From: Bryobacterales bacterium
GTDB lineage: Bacteria > Acidobacteriota > Terriglobia > Bryobacterales > UBA6623
Assembly: GCA_028819575.1 (NCBI GenBank)
Contig: JAPPLB010000078.1
Span: forward strand, 11,107-46,591
Length of the DNA: 35,485 nucleotides
Direction: 5' to 3'
Part shown: in pieces, positions 1-7,248 of the stretch
How the letters are laid out: the number at the start of each line of letters is the position of its first letter
How positions within the stretch are numbered: position 1 is the first letter of the stretch
The notes under the pieces: model-generated
What the model saw: the letters and a program-made list of their open reading frames with translations, nothing else
What the model was told of the DNA's origin: nothing
Databases searched by the model: none
Program-made: the position numbers and the translations under genes

Positions 1-198
1 GTTGTTGACGGGAGGCTTGTTGTTGACGGGAGGCTTGTTGTTGACGGGAGGCTTGTTGTTCACCGGGGGCTTGTTGTTGACCGGCGGCCGATTGTTCACC
101 GGGGGCCGATTGTTCACCGGGGGCCGATTGTTCACCGGGGGCCGGTTGTTGACCGGGGGCCGATTGTTGACGGGAGGCCGGTTATTCACCGGAGGCCG
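1..198 (-). repeat. 18-bp tandem coding repeat, 11 units in window (PPVNN hexapeptides)
   Basis: Eleven contiguous 18-bp units (1-18, 19-36 and so on to 181-198) encode R/K-P-P-V-N-N on the minus strand. Units at 73-198 carry Arg and units at 1-72 carry Lys. Synonymous differences between units (gtc/gtg, aac/aat, ccc/ccg) are frequent, so the array is not freshly copied and the peptide seems to be under selection. The three left-most units are identical, which suggests local recent expansion. The array reaches the window edge, so the total copy number is unknown. Confidence 0.9.
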
Positions 199-1008
199 CA
201 CCTGGGCGAGCGGTCCGGGATCCGCCACGCAGTTCGCCGGCAACCCGAAGGTCACGCTCTTGGCGCCGAGTCCGCCCCAGCCCCGGACGTAATTCTCGAA
301 CACGCCCATCTCGGCCCGCAGGCTCGCTTCGCGGCAGGCACGCACCGTTTCGCGGGCCTTCCGCTCGACCTCGCCCGGCGGCACGGAATTGGGGTGATGC
401 CGCCTCTTCGCCTTGTTCAACTCGGCGGTGTAGACGTGATCGAGCGTCACGCTGCGCAGGTGATCGCCCCAGCGCTCGCCGTAGGCCACAACGTCATTGT
501 TGTTGTCGTAGCGCTGATCGACCGGGTCGGGATCGATGGCGGCGGCGGGAATGCCGGGACGTTGGCCGCCTCGCTCCAACTCGGACCGCTGCGCCAGACC
601 GTCATGCTCCCAGCGGAAGGCCCGCAAGGTCGAACCGCGCCTTGTCATCGCGCCGTGCGCCCAGAAGTTGGCCTGCGGAACGTCGCCGCCCCAGTACCGC
701 GCCAACTCCTCGGTCAGGCGTTCGGCTTCGTTCGCTTCGGCCACGGGATGGTCGGACGGGGTCCAGTCCGTTTTCAGGTGCTTTACATAGCCGGGATCGT
801 TTGCCGCGATCTTGGCAAGCTCCTCGTCGCTCCACCAGGCCGCAAGTCCATCGGCGGGCTCCTTGACAAGAATCCAATAGCCGGATTCCTCCCCTTGGGC
901 GGGAACGTGCTTCAGCGCGATCCAGCCGGCCGGAATGGCGGCGGCCGTGATGCCCGCCAGGGCCATGAACACAACTACGAATCGAGAGATACTCCGTATG
1001 TACGTCAT
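1..1008 (-). CDS. Exported protein of unknown function with C-terminal PPVNN repeats (partial, runs off left edge)
   Basis: The frame is open from an ATG at 1008 to the window edge, 336 codons without a stop. The N-terminus has an Arg-containing n-region and a hydrophobic stretch (FVVVFMALAGITAAAI, residues 10-25), so a signal peptide or membrane anchor is likely. The middle (about 40-265) is soluble, Trp- and acid-rich, and not a family I recognise. From residue 271 it becomes a tandem hexapeptide: seven RPPVNN units, then at least four KPPVNN, continuing off the window. Such Pro-rich tails usually form extended spacers in envelope proteins; that is inference. It is divergent from the metallopeptidase gene, and about 60-110 bp separate the starts. 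There is no strong Shine-Dalgarno before 1008; Met15 is an alternative start but would remove most of the signal sequence. The opposite-strand Gly/Leu-rich frame is an artefact of the repeat. Confidence 0.75.
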   Translation of the reverse strand, partial: MTYIRSISRFVVVFMALAGITAAAIPAGWIALKHVPAQGEESGYWILVKEPADGLAAWWSDEELAKIAANDPGYVKHLKTDWTPSDHPVAEANEAERLTEELARYWGGDVPQANFWAHGAMTRRGSTLRAFRWEHDGLAQRSELERGGQRPGIPAAAIDPDPVDQRYDNNNDVVAYGERWGDHLRSVTLDHVYTAELNKAKRRHHPNSVPPGEVERKARETVRACREASLRAEMGVFENYVRGWGGLGAKSVTFGLPANCVADPGPLAQVRPPVNNRPPVNNRPPVNNRPPVNNRPPVNNRPPVNNRPPVNNKPPVNNKPPVNNKPPVNNKPPVNN

Positions 1009-1120
1009 GAGGGAAATGGTCCCATCGAATCGAAAATCTGACAAGCCGATTGTGGTAGTTTCGAGGATGAGAAAAGCGCTGAAACGGGAACGGCGGGAAG
1101 CTCTCGAACGTCTAACAGGC

Positions 1121-2224
1121 ATGCCTCGTTTCGCCTCCATCGTGCTGCTTTTGCTGCTCGTCACTTCGGCCCTGACGGCCTCCGATTTCACGGGCCAGGT
1201 GGGGCGCATCGACGAGGCGCTGCTCGGCCTCGACTGGTATCGACTCCGGCAGGGCGAGTTCCCGATCATTCCGCTTGTCGGAGTCAAGGTCAGCGTGCTC
1301 GACTGCGATGAGGACTGTCCGGATCCAGTCCTTTCCGATCCGGCCGGCTACTTCCAGTTCGCTGATCTGGCCTCACCTGCCAGGCTGCGCTTCGAGCCTC
1401 CCGAGTGCGCCGCCGATGATCCGGAGTGCGAGCCCCTGCAGCCGCGCGAAGTCGAGCGGCAGTCTGGGGCCCGCACCGCGTTGGGAGCGAAGTGGCCTGA
1501 TCTGGTGGTGGACGTGATGCAGCGATTCATGCCTTCGGTCGCGGACGCGATCTATGTCAAGCGCGAAGGCGAAGTCCCGAACCGTCCTGGCGCGTCTGGA
1601 TCAGCAAGCTACGACGTGGTCTGGGTCACCGGCCGGCACGGTTGGGAGACGTTCCAAGAGTTCACTACTTTCGTTCATGAACTCACCCATGTGTTTGAAC
1701 TGCGATTGCGGTTAGCCTGCTGGCAGGATAATCGGGACGTAGAGGGGTACGTGCTACAGGAAAGCTGGCTGCAAGCCTACGATGCCGACCGCGACCGGTT
1801 GGAACGGCTTGGCATGTCGTTGCGCGAACCGGAAGGGTACAACTTGACGGGCTACCGGCGAGGGCTCGAAACGCTAGCCTGGTTCGCGGATTTTTATCTC
1901 AGACCGGACCACATGGTTCTTGAGTGGCGCAAGGATCATAGCTCGCCGCAATTCATGACCCATGCCGAGCTAGAAGAATACGCGCCGAATCGGATTGACT
2001 GGTTCGAACGCATGCTGTACGGCCGCAACATCGAGCGGCGGAGCTACCTGCAAGCGCATCCGGAGGCGACGACCTGGCCGGGGATGTGCGAGCCTCCCGA
2101 ACGGATGGCGTGGGCGCTTGACCGGCTGCCGCCGCTGCCGAAGTTCTCCAAGCAAGCTCTTGACGATCACAAGGTTCCAGCCGGCTTCAAGTGCGGCGCC
2201 CTCGATCTGCTCGATCTCTACTGA
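1121..2224 (+). CDS. Secreted zincin-like metallopeptidase candidate (HELTH motif)
   Basis: This is a predicted exported protein of 367 aa. Residues 1-20 (MPRFASIVLLLLLVTSALTA) form a textbook Sec signal peptide, which is why I chose this ATG. An in-frame ATG at 1067 would add a basic 18-residue extension and cannot be excluded. Residues about 50-95 resemble a carboxypeptidase-regulatory-like beta-sandwich: a VKVSVLDCDE strand, then a DPAGYFQFADL turn as in 'sDanGyf.f.dl' domains, with several Cys nearby. The HExxH zinc motif HELTH lies at 186-190 inside TTFVHELTHVFELR, with acidic residues 15-25 positions later that could supply the third ligand. The family is not one I can name. It stands alone on the plus strand, convergent with virB11 and divergent from the PPVNN gene, so it may be chromosomal flank or cargo. 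Confidence 0.7.
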   Translation: MPRFASIVLLLLLVTSALTASDFTGQVGRIDEALLGLDWYRLRQGEFPIIPLVGVKVSVLDCDEDCPDPVLSDPAGYFQFADLASPARLRFEPPECAADDPECEPLQPREVERQSGARTALGAKWPDLVVDVMQRFMPSVADAIYVKREGEVPNRPGASGSASYDVVWVTGRHGWETFQEFTTFVHELTHVFELRLRLACWQDNRDVEGYVLQESWLQAYDADRDRLERLGMSLREPEGYNLTGYRRGLETLAWFADFYLRPDHMVLEWRKDHSSPQFMTHAELEEYAPNRIDWFERMLYGRNIERRSYLQAHPEATTWPGMCEPPERMAWALDRLPPLPKFSKQALDDHKVPAGFKCGALDLLDLY

Positions 2225-2358
2225 CGGCAAAGCGATCGCTGCGATCGTTTCCCCAAACGCCGAACCTGCCAACGCCTTTCTCTCCCCCAGCGTGTGGGAC
2301 AAGGCGGCATGCAGTGACGCCTTGAGACGACTCGGCGCGGTGCTGCCGCGACGAAACC

Positions 2359-2386
2359 GGAGAGGGCTGCCGCCTGCGGCCTCTCC
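2359..2386 (-). terminator. Hairpin just downstream of virB11, possible terminator
   Basis: GGAGAGG and CCTCTCC form a perfect 7-bp arm pair around a GC-rich interior, starting 8 nt after the virB11 stop on the minus strand. The sequence after it on that strand (GGTTTCG) has only a short T run, so an efficient intrinsic terminator is uncertain. It sits between the convergent metallopeptidase and virB11 genes. The rest of 2225-2393 holds no gene I can support. A second small dyad (CGATCG...CGATCG near 2233-2247) could end the plus-strand gene. Confidence 0.35.
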
Positions 2387-2393
2387 GCTCTGA

Positions 2394-3665
2394 TCAGGAT
2401 TCGCGGATACGCGAACGCGGCTTGCCGCGTCCTCGAGGAGCAGCTGTGCTGGGACGACCATTCCCAGCGGTTTGATCCTGAGCCTTGGCCTTGCGGCGAA
2501 GGTAAGAGGCGTGGTTCTGCTGCTTACGCCGGCAGGCCTTGCACAAGGGAGACTTGCTCCCCTTGCCGCTGGAAGGAAGCTCGGCGGAGCACTCGGCGCA
2601 TAGCCGGGTTGAGGCGAGCGGGTTGAGAGCTTGATCCATGATGCGCCTGGCGGCGCTGTCGCCGTTGGCGTCCATCGGAGGCGCTTCCCAAACGATCGAA
2701 TAGTCGTAGTCCTGCTGGTTGCGGTCGTAGCTGTTGACTTGGAGAACCTGACGCACTCCACGGCGCCCGACGAGCGAACGTTGAAGATGGATGACATACT
2801 GCACCGCCAGGGCGACGTGCTCGCAGATCACGTCCCACGGCGGGGCTGCATCGGATTGCAGGGCGCAGGTGGCGAGCCGTGTCAAGGCGGCCCGGGCGGA
2901 GTTCGCATGGACGGTGGAGATCGATCCGCCGTGGCCGGTGTTGAGGGCTTCGAGAAGGTCTTGCGCTTCCTCGCCTCGAATCTCGCCCACGATGAGCCGG
3001 TCCGGCCGATGACGAAGAGCATGGCGAACGAGATCGCGAATGGTGACGTTGGGTCCTTCCTCATCCTTGCGCGAGATCTTGGATTCGAGCCGCAGGCAGT
3101 TGGGTGCGGGGATGTGAAGCTCACGGGTGTCCTCGATGCAGACGATCCGCTCCTCCTCGTTGATGAGCGAGGCGAACGCACTGAGCATGGTGGTCTTGCC
3201 GGTTCCGGTCCCTCCGGAAATGATGACGTTCTCGCGCTGGCTGAGAGCTGTGGAGATGAGAGAGAGGACCTCGGCCGGAATCGAACCTGTTTCGACGAGC
3301 TTCGCGGCGGTCCAGGGACGGCTGCCGAAGCGGCGGATCGAGAGAGCGAAGCTCTCGGTGATCGGCGGGCAGGCGATGGCGACACGGGAGCCATCCGGCA
3401 GGCGGGCATCGACAATGGGAGATTTCCTGTCGGCGTCGAACCCCAGGGGCCGCGCGACGCGCTTGACGAAGGTGTCGATCATCCTCTCGGTGAACACCTC
3501 GCTCTTGGGCTCCTTGCCGGTGTATACGGGGTAGAGGCAGCCTTCCTTCTCGAACCAGACCGAGTCGGGAGAGTTGATCATCAGCTCGGTGACGGAAGGA
3601 TCCTCGAACACCTTCCGGAGCCGCTTGGGAAGGGCGGCCAGCACTTCATCGAGAGGCAGGCTCAT
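2394..3665 (-). CDS. virB11: VirB11/TrbB-family conjugation ATPase with C-terminal zinc-ribbon-like tail
   Basis: This is the hexameric traffic ATPase that powers type IV secretion and pilus assembly at the inner membrane. The 423-aa protein has the N-terminal VirB11/CpaF domain, Walker A GGTGTGKTT (Lys157), the IEDTREL acidic box, Walker B region LIVGEIRGEEAQD and the His box STVHANSA, all in family order. The start is the ATG at 3665, giving MSLPLDEVLAAL. It overlaps the virD4 stop as ATGA, so the two are probably translationally coupled. Unusually for the family, the last 68 residues add CAEC...CKAC (Cys356, 359, 375, 378) and then a very basic Lys/Arg-rich tail. This resembles a zinc ribbon plus nucleic-acid-binding extension. 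A secretion-type CpaF is possible, but the VirD4 neighbour favours conjugation. Confidence 0.9.
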   Translation of the reverse strand: MSLPLDEVLAALPKRLRKVFEDPSVTELMINSPDSVWFEKEGCLYPVYTGKEPKSEVFTERMIDTFVKRVARPLGFDADRKSPIVDARLPDGSRVAIACPPITESFALSIRRFGSRPWTAAKLVETGSIPAEVLSLISTALSQRENVIISGGTGTGKTTMLSAFASLINEEERIVCIEDTRELHIPAPNCLRLESKISRKDEEGPNVTIRDLVRHALRHRPDRLIVGEIRGEEAQDLLEALNTGHGGSISTVHANSARAALTRLATCALQSDAAPPWDVICEHVALAVQYVIHLQRSLVGRRGVRQVLQVNSYDRNQQDYDYSIVWEAPPMDANGDSAARRIMDQALNPLASTRLCAECSAELPSSGKGSKSPLCKACRRKQQNHASYLRRKAKAQDQTAGNGRPSTAAPRGRGKPRSRIRES

Positions 3666-5680
3666 ATCAATCCTCGCTGCCTCTGGCGCCAGTAGCAGAG
3701 ATCCCGCGGCAGGTAGTGAGGCTTGAGGTAGCAGCGCCGCGCTGACAGGTTCTTCTTTCCGTCGTAGGGAAGGACAATGGCCTGTCCGGTATCGAGCTCG
3801 GCGAACGCCTTGGGCCGAAACAGCGGCTCCATGCGGTCCTGGAAGGACTTGGAGACTCCCAGTGATGACTTGCCGCCTCCGGGCGCGCCGCTGAACAGCG
3901 AGATCCCGGCCTTGGGGGTGGACTCGTTGATCGAGTAGGCGGTCTTGAGCACCTCGACCTGGCCGCACATCTCGGAGGCGATGCGGGCGGAGGAATCGTC
4001 GCTGAGCGAGAGGAAGACCTTCGTGCGCAGGTTCTGGAAGAGGGTGCGCCAGGCCTCGCCGCTGCCGGTGACGGAGCGCAGCGAGGAAATCGACTGCGTG
4101 GCGACGATCGGGATGCAGCGCGACTGCCGGCTGAGGCCGAAAGCCTTCTCGTCGCCGCTGGGGTCGGCCTCGCCCACGGTGGCGAAGGACTGGTACTCGT
4201 CGCAGAGAAACACGGCCGGGCGGAAGTACTTGGAAGGCGTCTCGCGCATCTTGGCGGGGCGCCGCAGCAGCGCGCCGAGCCAGCTCTGCTTGAGCATCAC
4301 GCCGATCGCCCGCGCCAGGGCGGCATTGGATGAAACCGGCATGTTGAGGCAGATCACCTTGCCTTCCTCGATGAGAGAGCTCAGCGAGGGAAGAGGCTGC
4401 AGCTCGGCGAACTGCGTCTGGTCCTCAGGGGCCTGGTCGGGAGCGGTCATGATGAGCGGTTTGTGCTCGGGTTTGGGAGGACAGAAGATGCGGGCGACCT
4501 CGGGGGTGTCGAACAGGCCCAGGAAGACGGAGATCCCTTCGACGATCGAAGTGCGCAGCTTGGTGTCGATCTTGGTCCAGTCGAACTGATACCAGCGCCG
4601 GACGGCCTCGATGCGCTTCAGCCGGGGCGAGGAGACGGGAGCGGGCGGGGTGACGGTGCGATTGTCGATGCCGAGCTCGGAGAGAATCTTGGCCAGGTTG
4701 GAGTCGGCCACTGCTGACTGCTCGTTGTTGGGCTCGTCTTTCCATTCCCAGTTCTTGAACTTACGGCTGTGAGCGGCAACCGCCAACTTCTTCACGATGA
4801 TGCGAGGCTCGGGCTTGGGCGGCGCAGCTTCCTTGTAGGCCTTCTCGATCTTCTCGCCGAGCATTTCGGGATGGATGGCGCAGTTGTAGACTTCCTGGAG
4901 AGTGACCCAGTCCTCGGTGACCAGATACAGCTCGATGATGTTGCGAACGAGGTTGGTGGAGGCCTGCTGCCAGAAGGGCTCCTTGCCGCGGCCGAAGAGC
5001 TGGTTCATCAGCGAGGCGATGGTGTACGCCAAGCTGTAGCTGTCCATCCACTTGGCGTCGAGAGGGTTCCACTGCCAGTGGCTGTTGAGTCCGATTTCGA
5101 TGTAGTCGCCGCCGCGGCCGTGCTTGTCGAGCAGGTCGCGGATGGCGTAGCAGAAGTCGCCCTTGACTTCGAGGACGAGGCCGGCCGCCTTCTGGTCGGC
5201 GTCGTGGGCCTGCCAGGAGAAGAGCTGCTCGGCGAAGGGCTGCATACAGGCGGAGGTCTTGCCGGTCCCTACTGCTCCGACGACGGCGACGCCGGTGAAG
5301 AGGCCCTTCTCCGACAGCACCAGCCAGTCGGGTTGATCCGACTCGACCGGCTTGGTGGGGTGGTGGGTTTCCCCGACGACGAGAGAGATGGACTTGTCCT
5401 CGGGGGAAGCCGGCCAGCTGGGCAGCGAGCCCCTCCCGCCGCTGTGGTTGCCGATGCCGGCGAACCAGATTTGCCACATCGACACGAGCAACGCTCCGCC
5501 GACGCCGGCGGCCGCCCAGGGCGCGAGGTAGTACCAGCCGACGATGAGGGAGAAGAGGAACGGGTCGTTGAGCTCGATCAGATCGAGAAAGGGATTGACG
5601 CCGGAGGCGGGGAACGGTTCCCAGCGCCAGCGCGAGAGGGAGAGAAGGAAACCGGCGATCCAGGGAAGGGCGAACTTCAT
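3662..5680 (-). CDS. virD4: Type IV coupling protein, VirD4/TraG family
   Basis: This is the coupling protein that receives the relaxase-DNA complex and hands it to the type IV secretion channel; it is an inner-membrane ATPase. The protein has 672 aa, a usual size. Hydrophobic segments at about 4-15 and 40-72 provide the membrane anchor. Walker A is GAVGTGKTSA (Lys141). Walker B is FLCDEYQSF (Asp494-Glu495). The downstream motif IVATQSISSLRS is the TraG/VirD4 sensor region. The ATG at 5680 begins with Met-Lys and then the first hydrophobic helix. The stop overlaps the virB11 start (ATGA). It lies 72 bp downstream of the PP-loop gene, so the three likely share a transcript. Confidence 0.92.
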   Translation of the reverse strand: MKFALPWIAGFLLSLSRWRWEPFPASGVNPFLDLIELNDPFLFSLIVGWYYLAPWAAAGVGGALLVSMWQIWFAGIGNHSGGRGSLPSWPASPEDKSISLVVGETHHPTKPVESDQPDWLVLSEKGLFTGVAVVGAVGTGKTSACMQPFAEQLFSWQAHDADQKAAGLVLEVKGDFCYAIRDLLDKHGRGGDYIEIGLNSHWQWNPLDAKWMDSYSLAYTIASLMNQLFGRGKEPFWQQASTNLVRNIIELYLVTEDWVTLQEVYNCAIHPEMLGEKIEKAYKEAAPPKPEPRIIVKKLAVAAHSRKFKNWEWKDEPNNEQSAVADSNLAKILSELGIDNRTVTPPAPVSSPRLKRIEAVRRWYQFDWTKIDTKLRTSIVEGISVFLGLFDTPEVARIFCPPKPEHKPLIMTAPDQAPEDQTQFAELQPLPSLSSLIEEGKVICLNMPVSSNAALARAIGVMLKQSWLGALLRRPAKMRETPSKYFRPAVFLCDEYQSFATVGEADPSGDEKAFGLSRQSRCIPIVATQSISSLRSVTGSGEAWRTLFQNLRTKVFLSLSDDSSARIASEMCGQVEVLKTAYSINESTPKAGISLFSGAPGGGKSSLGVSKSFQDRMEPLFRPKAFAELDTGQAIVLPYDGKKNLSARRCYLKPHYLPRDLCYWRQRQRGLI

Positions 5681-5752
5681 GCATACAGGATGCCAAGCAA
5701 ACGCGAATCGGGAAAGCGCAGCGGAGAGGTTCGACGTGGAGAGAGAGGCGGC

Positions 5753-6634
5753 CTAGTCGCCGCAGAAGCACGAGATTCCCCCCTCGTCCATGCCGTCGAT
5801 CAGCACGAGCTGGGGGTCTGGGATTCGAGCTTCCTCGAGAAGCTCCGCATAGGTGTAGCGCTGCGAGAACTGAGCCATCTTGCTGTTGCGCAGCCGGCGG
5901 CCGTGGGATTGCAGGATGCGCTCTTCCTGATCGATCCACCACTGCGCCCGGTCGGGCTCCTGCCTGATCGTGCGGATCAGGTTGCGCTTGCCTTTGAGAA
6001 AGCAGAGGTCGCAGTTGCCGAGCCGCGAAGGGATGCCGAGGTCGAACGGGCTGCGGTGCCAGAAGGCATCGACCATCGTTTTCGTGACCCTGGCGGAAAC
6101 GAGGGGATACTCGGCTGTGCATTCCTCCATGAGCGCCTTGCGCCAGCGCCGGGGTTCGTCCCAGCGGATGCCGAGAACGTCGAAGTATTTCTTCCATCCG
6201 AGAACCCGCCGCGCCCAGCGCTGACAGGTGCGGACCTTCAACTCGCTGGTGCATTTGCGAAGAGCGACGGTGGGGAGGATCGAGCCGCTCCGGATCATGG
6301 CCTCGAAGGGTTCGCCGTTGCGCGAAGCGCTCTTGAAATCGACGAAGCGGTGAACGTGCTTGGGATCGTGGCGGCCTCCCCGGGCATCGGGCAGGTAGTC
6401 GTATTCCAGCCAGGTCACATCGACGTTCCATTCATCCGAGCAACGCTGGATGAAGACGAGGGTTTCCTCGCGTTCCTTGCCGGTGTTGCAAAAAGCGACA
6501 CGGACATGAGCGGGGAGAGATCCGCCGTAGGCAGCGAGAGTGTGAGCGAGGAGATAGGCGGACGTGCGGCCTCCGGAGAAGTGAATGATGCGGGGCCGGC
6601 CGTCTTCGCGAAAGCGGTAATCCGAAAGCGCCAT
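5753..6634 (-). CDS. PP-loop (PAPS reductase/sulfotransferase-like) protein
   Basis: This 293-aa protein belongs to the adenine nucleotide alpha-hydrolase superfamily. The PP-loop is at the N-terminus (FSGGRTSAYLL, Ser20-Ser25), followed by VAFCNTGKEREETLVFI, the 'NTG' strand typical of PAPS-reductase-like proteins from phages and plasmids. Cys208 and Cys211 (CDLCFLKGK) and Cys289 and Cys291 (CFCGD at the very end) could bind metal or an Fe-S cluster. Relatives include sulfonucleotide reductases, DndC-like sulfur-transfer enzymes and uncharacterised phage proteins; I cannot choose the substrate from sequence. The ATG at 6634 is chosen because an AGGAG box lies 9 nt upstream and the 50-nt hairpin leader ends just before it. 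Its place between the oriT candidate and virD4 suggests a transfer or anti-defence role (inference). Confidence 0.75.
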   Translation of the reverse strand: MALSDYRFREDGRPRIIHFSGGRTSAYLLAHTLAAYGGSLPAHVRVAFCNTGKEREETLVFIQRCSDEWNVDVTWLEYDYLPDARGGRHDPKHVHRFVDFKSASRNGEPFEAMIRSGSILPTVALRKCTSELKVRTCQRWARRVLGWKKYFDVLGIRWDEPRRWRKALMEECTAEYPLVSARVTKTMVDAFWHRSPFDLGIPSRLGNCDLCFLKGKRNLIRTIRQEPDRAQWWIDQEERILQSHGRRLRNSKMAQFSQRYTYAELLEEARIPDPQLVLIDGMDEGGISCFCGD

Positions 6635-6655
6635 TGAAGAGTTCTCCTGTCGATG

Positions 6656-6705
6656 TGGGTTTGGAGCTTTCCGCTCGCCGCTGCCTGGCGGAAAGCGGAG
6701 AACCC
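6656..6705 (-). promoter_or_regulatory. Hairpin leader motif, copy A (upstream of PP-loop gene)
   Basis: On the minus strand this 50-nt element reads as an outer stem GGGTT/AACCC, an internal loop, then a perfect 9-bp stem GCTTTCCGC/GCGGAAAGC, closed by a 13-nt loop starting CAGG and ending GA. It ends 21 nt before the ATG, immediately upstream of the Shine-Dalgarno. Copy B at 8270-8319 is identical except for seven loop bases and a few at the edges. It may be an operator, an RNA regulatory hairpin, or a single-strand promoter of the Frpo kind. Confidence 0.65.
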
Positions 6706-6808
6706 GGGTCGGGGAGAAAAGGCGGAGAAGGGTTGAACAGCGGGCAAGTAAGACGGATTCGCGCGACAAAGAGTGCGAAGCGTGCAGAATTAGGCTGAAA
6801 CGGGGCGT

Positions 6809-6844
6809 ATTCAGTCGGATTCGAAGGGGGGTACTGAATCCTGC
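6809..6844 (+). other. oriT/nic candidate (inverted repeat plus ATCCTGC)
   Basis: ATTCAGT (6809-6815) and ACTGAAT (6833-6839) form a 7-bp inverted repeat with a 17-nt spacer. Its right arm runs into ATCCTGC (6838-6844). Known IncP/MOB-P nic sites have the core YATCCTG/Y next to an inverted repeat. The match here is ATCCTG/C, with A instead of Y in the first position. A 7-mer match in 600 bp can arise by chance, so confidence is low. No MOB-P relaxase is visible in the window. Confidence 0.3.
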
Positions 6845-6987
6845 ACAGGGGGATACTTAAAAACGAACGCGATCGCGCTACGTTCAGCGCGGTGCTGGCA
6901 GGGTTTCAGCGTAGCGAGAGAGAAAAGCTCACGAGATGAGATTTCTAAGCGCGAAGCGCGACCAGCCTTCCCGCAGGGATCGATGAA

Positions 6988-7070
6988 GCGTGTAGCGACC
7001 CCCCGAACCTCGGCCCGCAGGGCAGAGGCCGTGCCATACGAAGTGGCAAAAAGGGGGGGTCGCTACACGC
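6988..7070. repeat. 17-bp perfect inverted repeat enclosing two small hairpins
   Basis: The left arm 6988-7004 (GCGTGTAGCGACCCCCC) is the exact reverse complement of 7054-7070, with a 49-nt spacer. Inside, CGGCC (7011-7015) pairs with GGCCG (7027-7031) and GCCA (about 7033-7036) pairs with TGGC (about 7044-7047). The 83-nt segment can therefore fold as a three-way junction in single-stranded DNA or RNA. It does not match a tRNA or any riboswitch I know. Confidence 0.7.
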
Positions 7071-7156
7071 ACACGAACCCCCTTTCGCATGACACAGGAG
7101 GGGGTGAGCGAAATGGCTTAACTGCTTGAGAAACTGCAAGTTGCGAACAGCCAAGC

Positions 7157-7200
7157 GTGTCCCGTTAAGGTGTCCCGTTAGGTATTTTTAACGGGACACC
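7157..7200. repeat. GTGTCCCGTTA cluster: two direct copies and one inverted
   Basis: GTGTCCCGTTA occurs at 7157-7167 and, with a leading G, at 7169-7180; the reverse complement TAACGGGACACC is at 7189-7200. The last two form a perfect 12-bp hairpin with the 8-nt loop GGTATTTT. It lies about 50 bp past the stop of the ardC-like gene. The hairpin is not followed by a T-tract on either strand, so a protein-binding array or part of oriT is more likely than an intrinsic terminator. Confidence 0.6.
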
Positions 7201-7248
7201 CCAAAATCAGCGACCGAAGGCCGAAACCGGTTCTCGATCCGTTGGCGG

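Larger units (their letters stand above)
6635..7248. other. 0.6-kb non-coding block: leader motif, inverted repeats, oriT candidate
   Basis: No credible gene lies between the ardC-like stop (7249) and the PP-loop start (6634). From left to right it holds hairpin leader copy A (6656-6705), an ATTCAGT/ACTGAAT inverted repeat next to a nic-like ATCCTGC (6809-6844), a CGCTACG/CGTAGCG pair (6876-6882, 6910-6916), a 17-bp perfect inverted repeat (6988-7004 with 7054-7070) and a GTGTCCCGTTA repeat cluster (7157-7200). This density of dyads in an otherwise tightly packed operon is what an origin of transfer region looks like. The assignment is inference. Confidence 0.5.

Noticed and set aside
1..198. 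CRISPR array or non-coding satellite
   Set aside because: Units are contiguous 18-mers without spacers, codon-periodic and in frame with a coding sequence.
2..292. Plus-strand LLTGG-repeat protein
   Set aside because: It is the complement of the PPVNN array; the minus frame has a signal peptide and stays open much further.
3666..3968. N-terminal extension of VirB11
   Set aside because: It overlaps virD4 out of frame and has no family similarity; the ATG at 3665 is coupled to the virD4 stop.
4769..6637. 622-codon plus-strand open frame opposite virD4 and the PP-loop gene
   Set aside because: Spans two convincing minus-strand genes and their spacer; no motif, no ribosome-binding site, composition typical of antisense reading.
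6945..7154. 69-codon minus-strand frame in the non-coding block
   Set aside because: No ribosome-binding site, Pro/Ser/Arg-rich with no motif, and it runs through the large inverted repeat.
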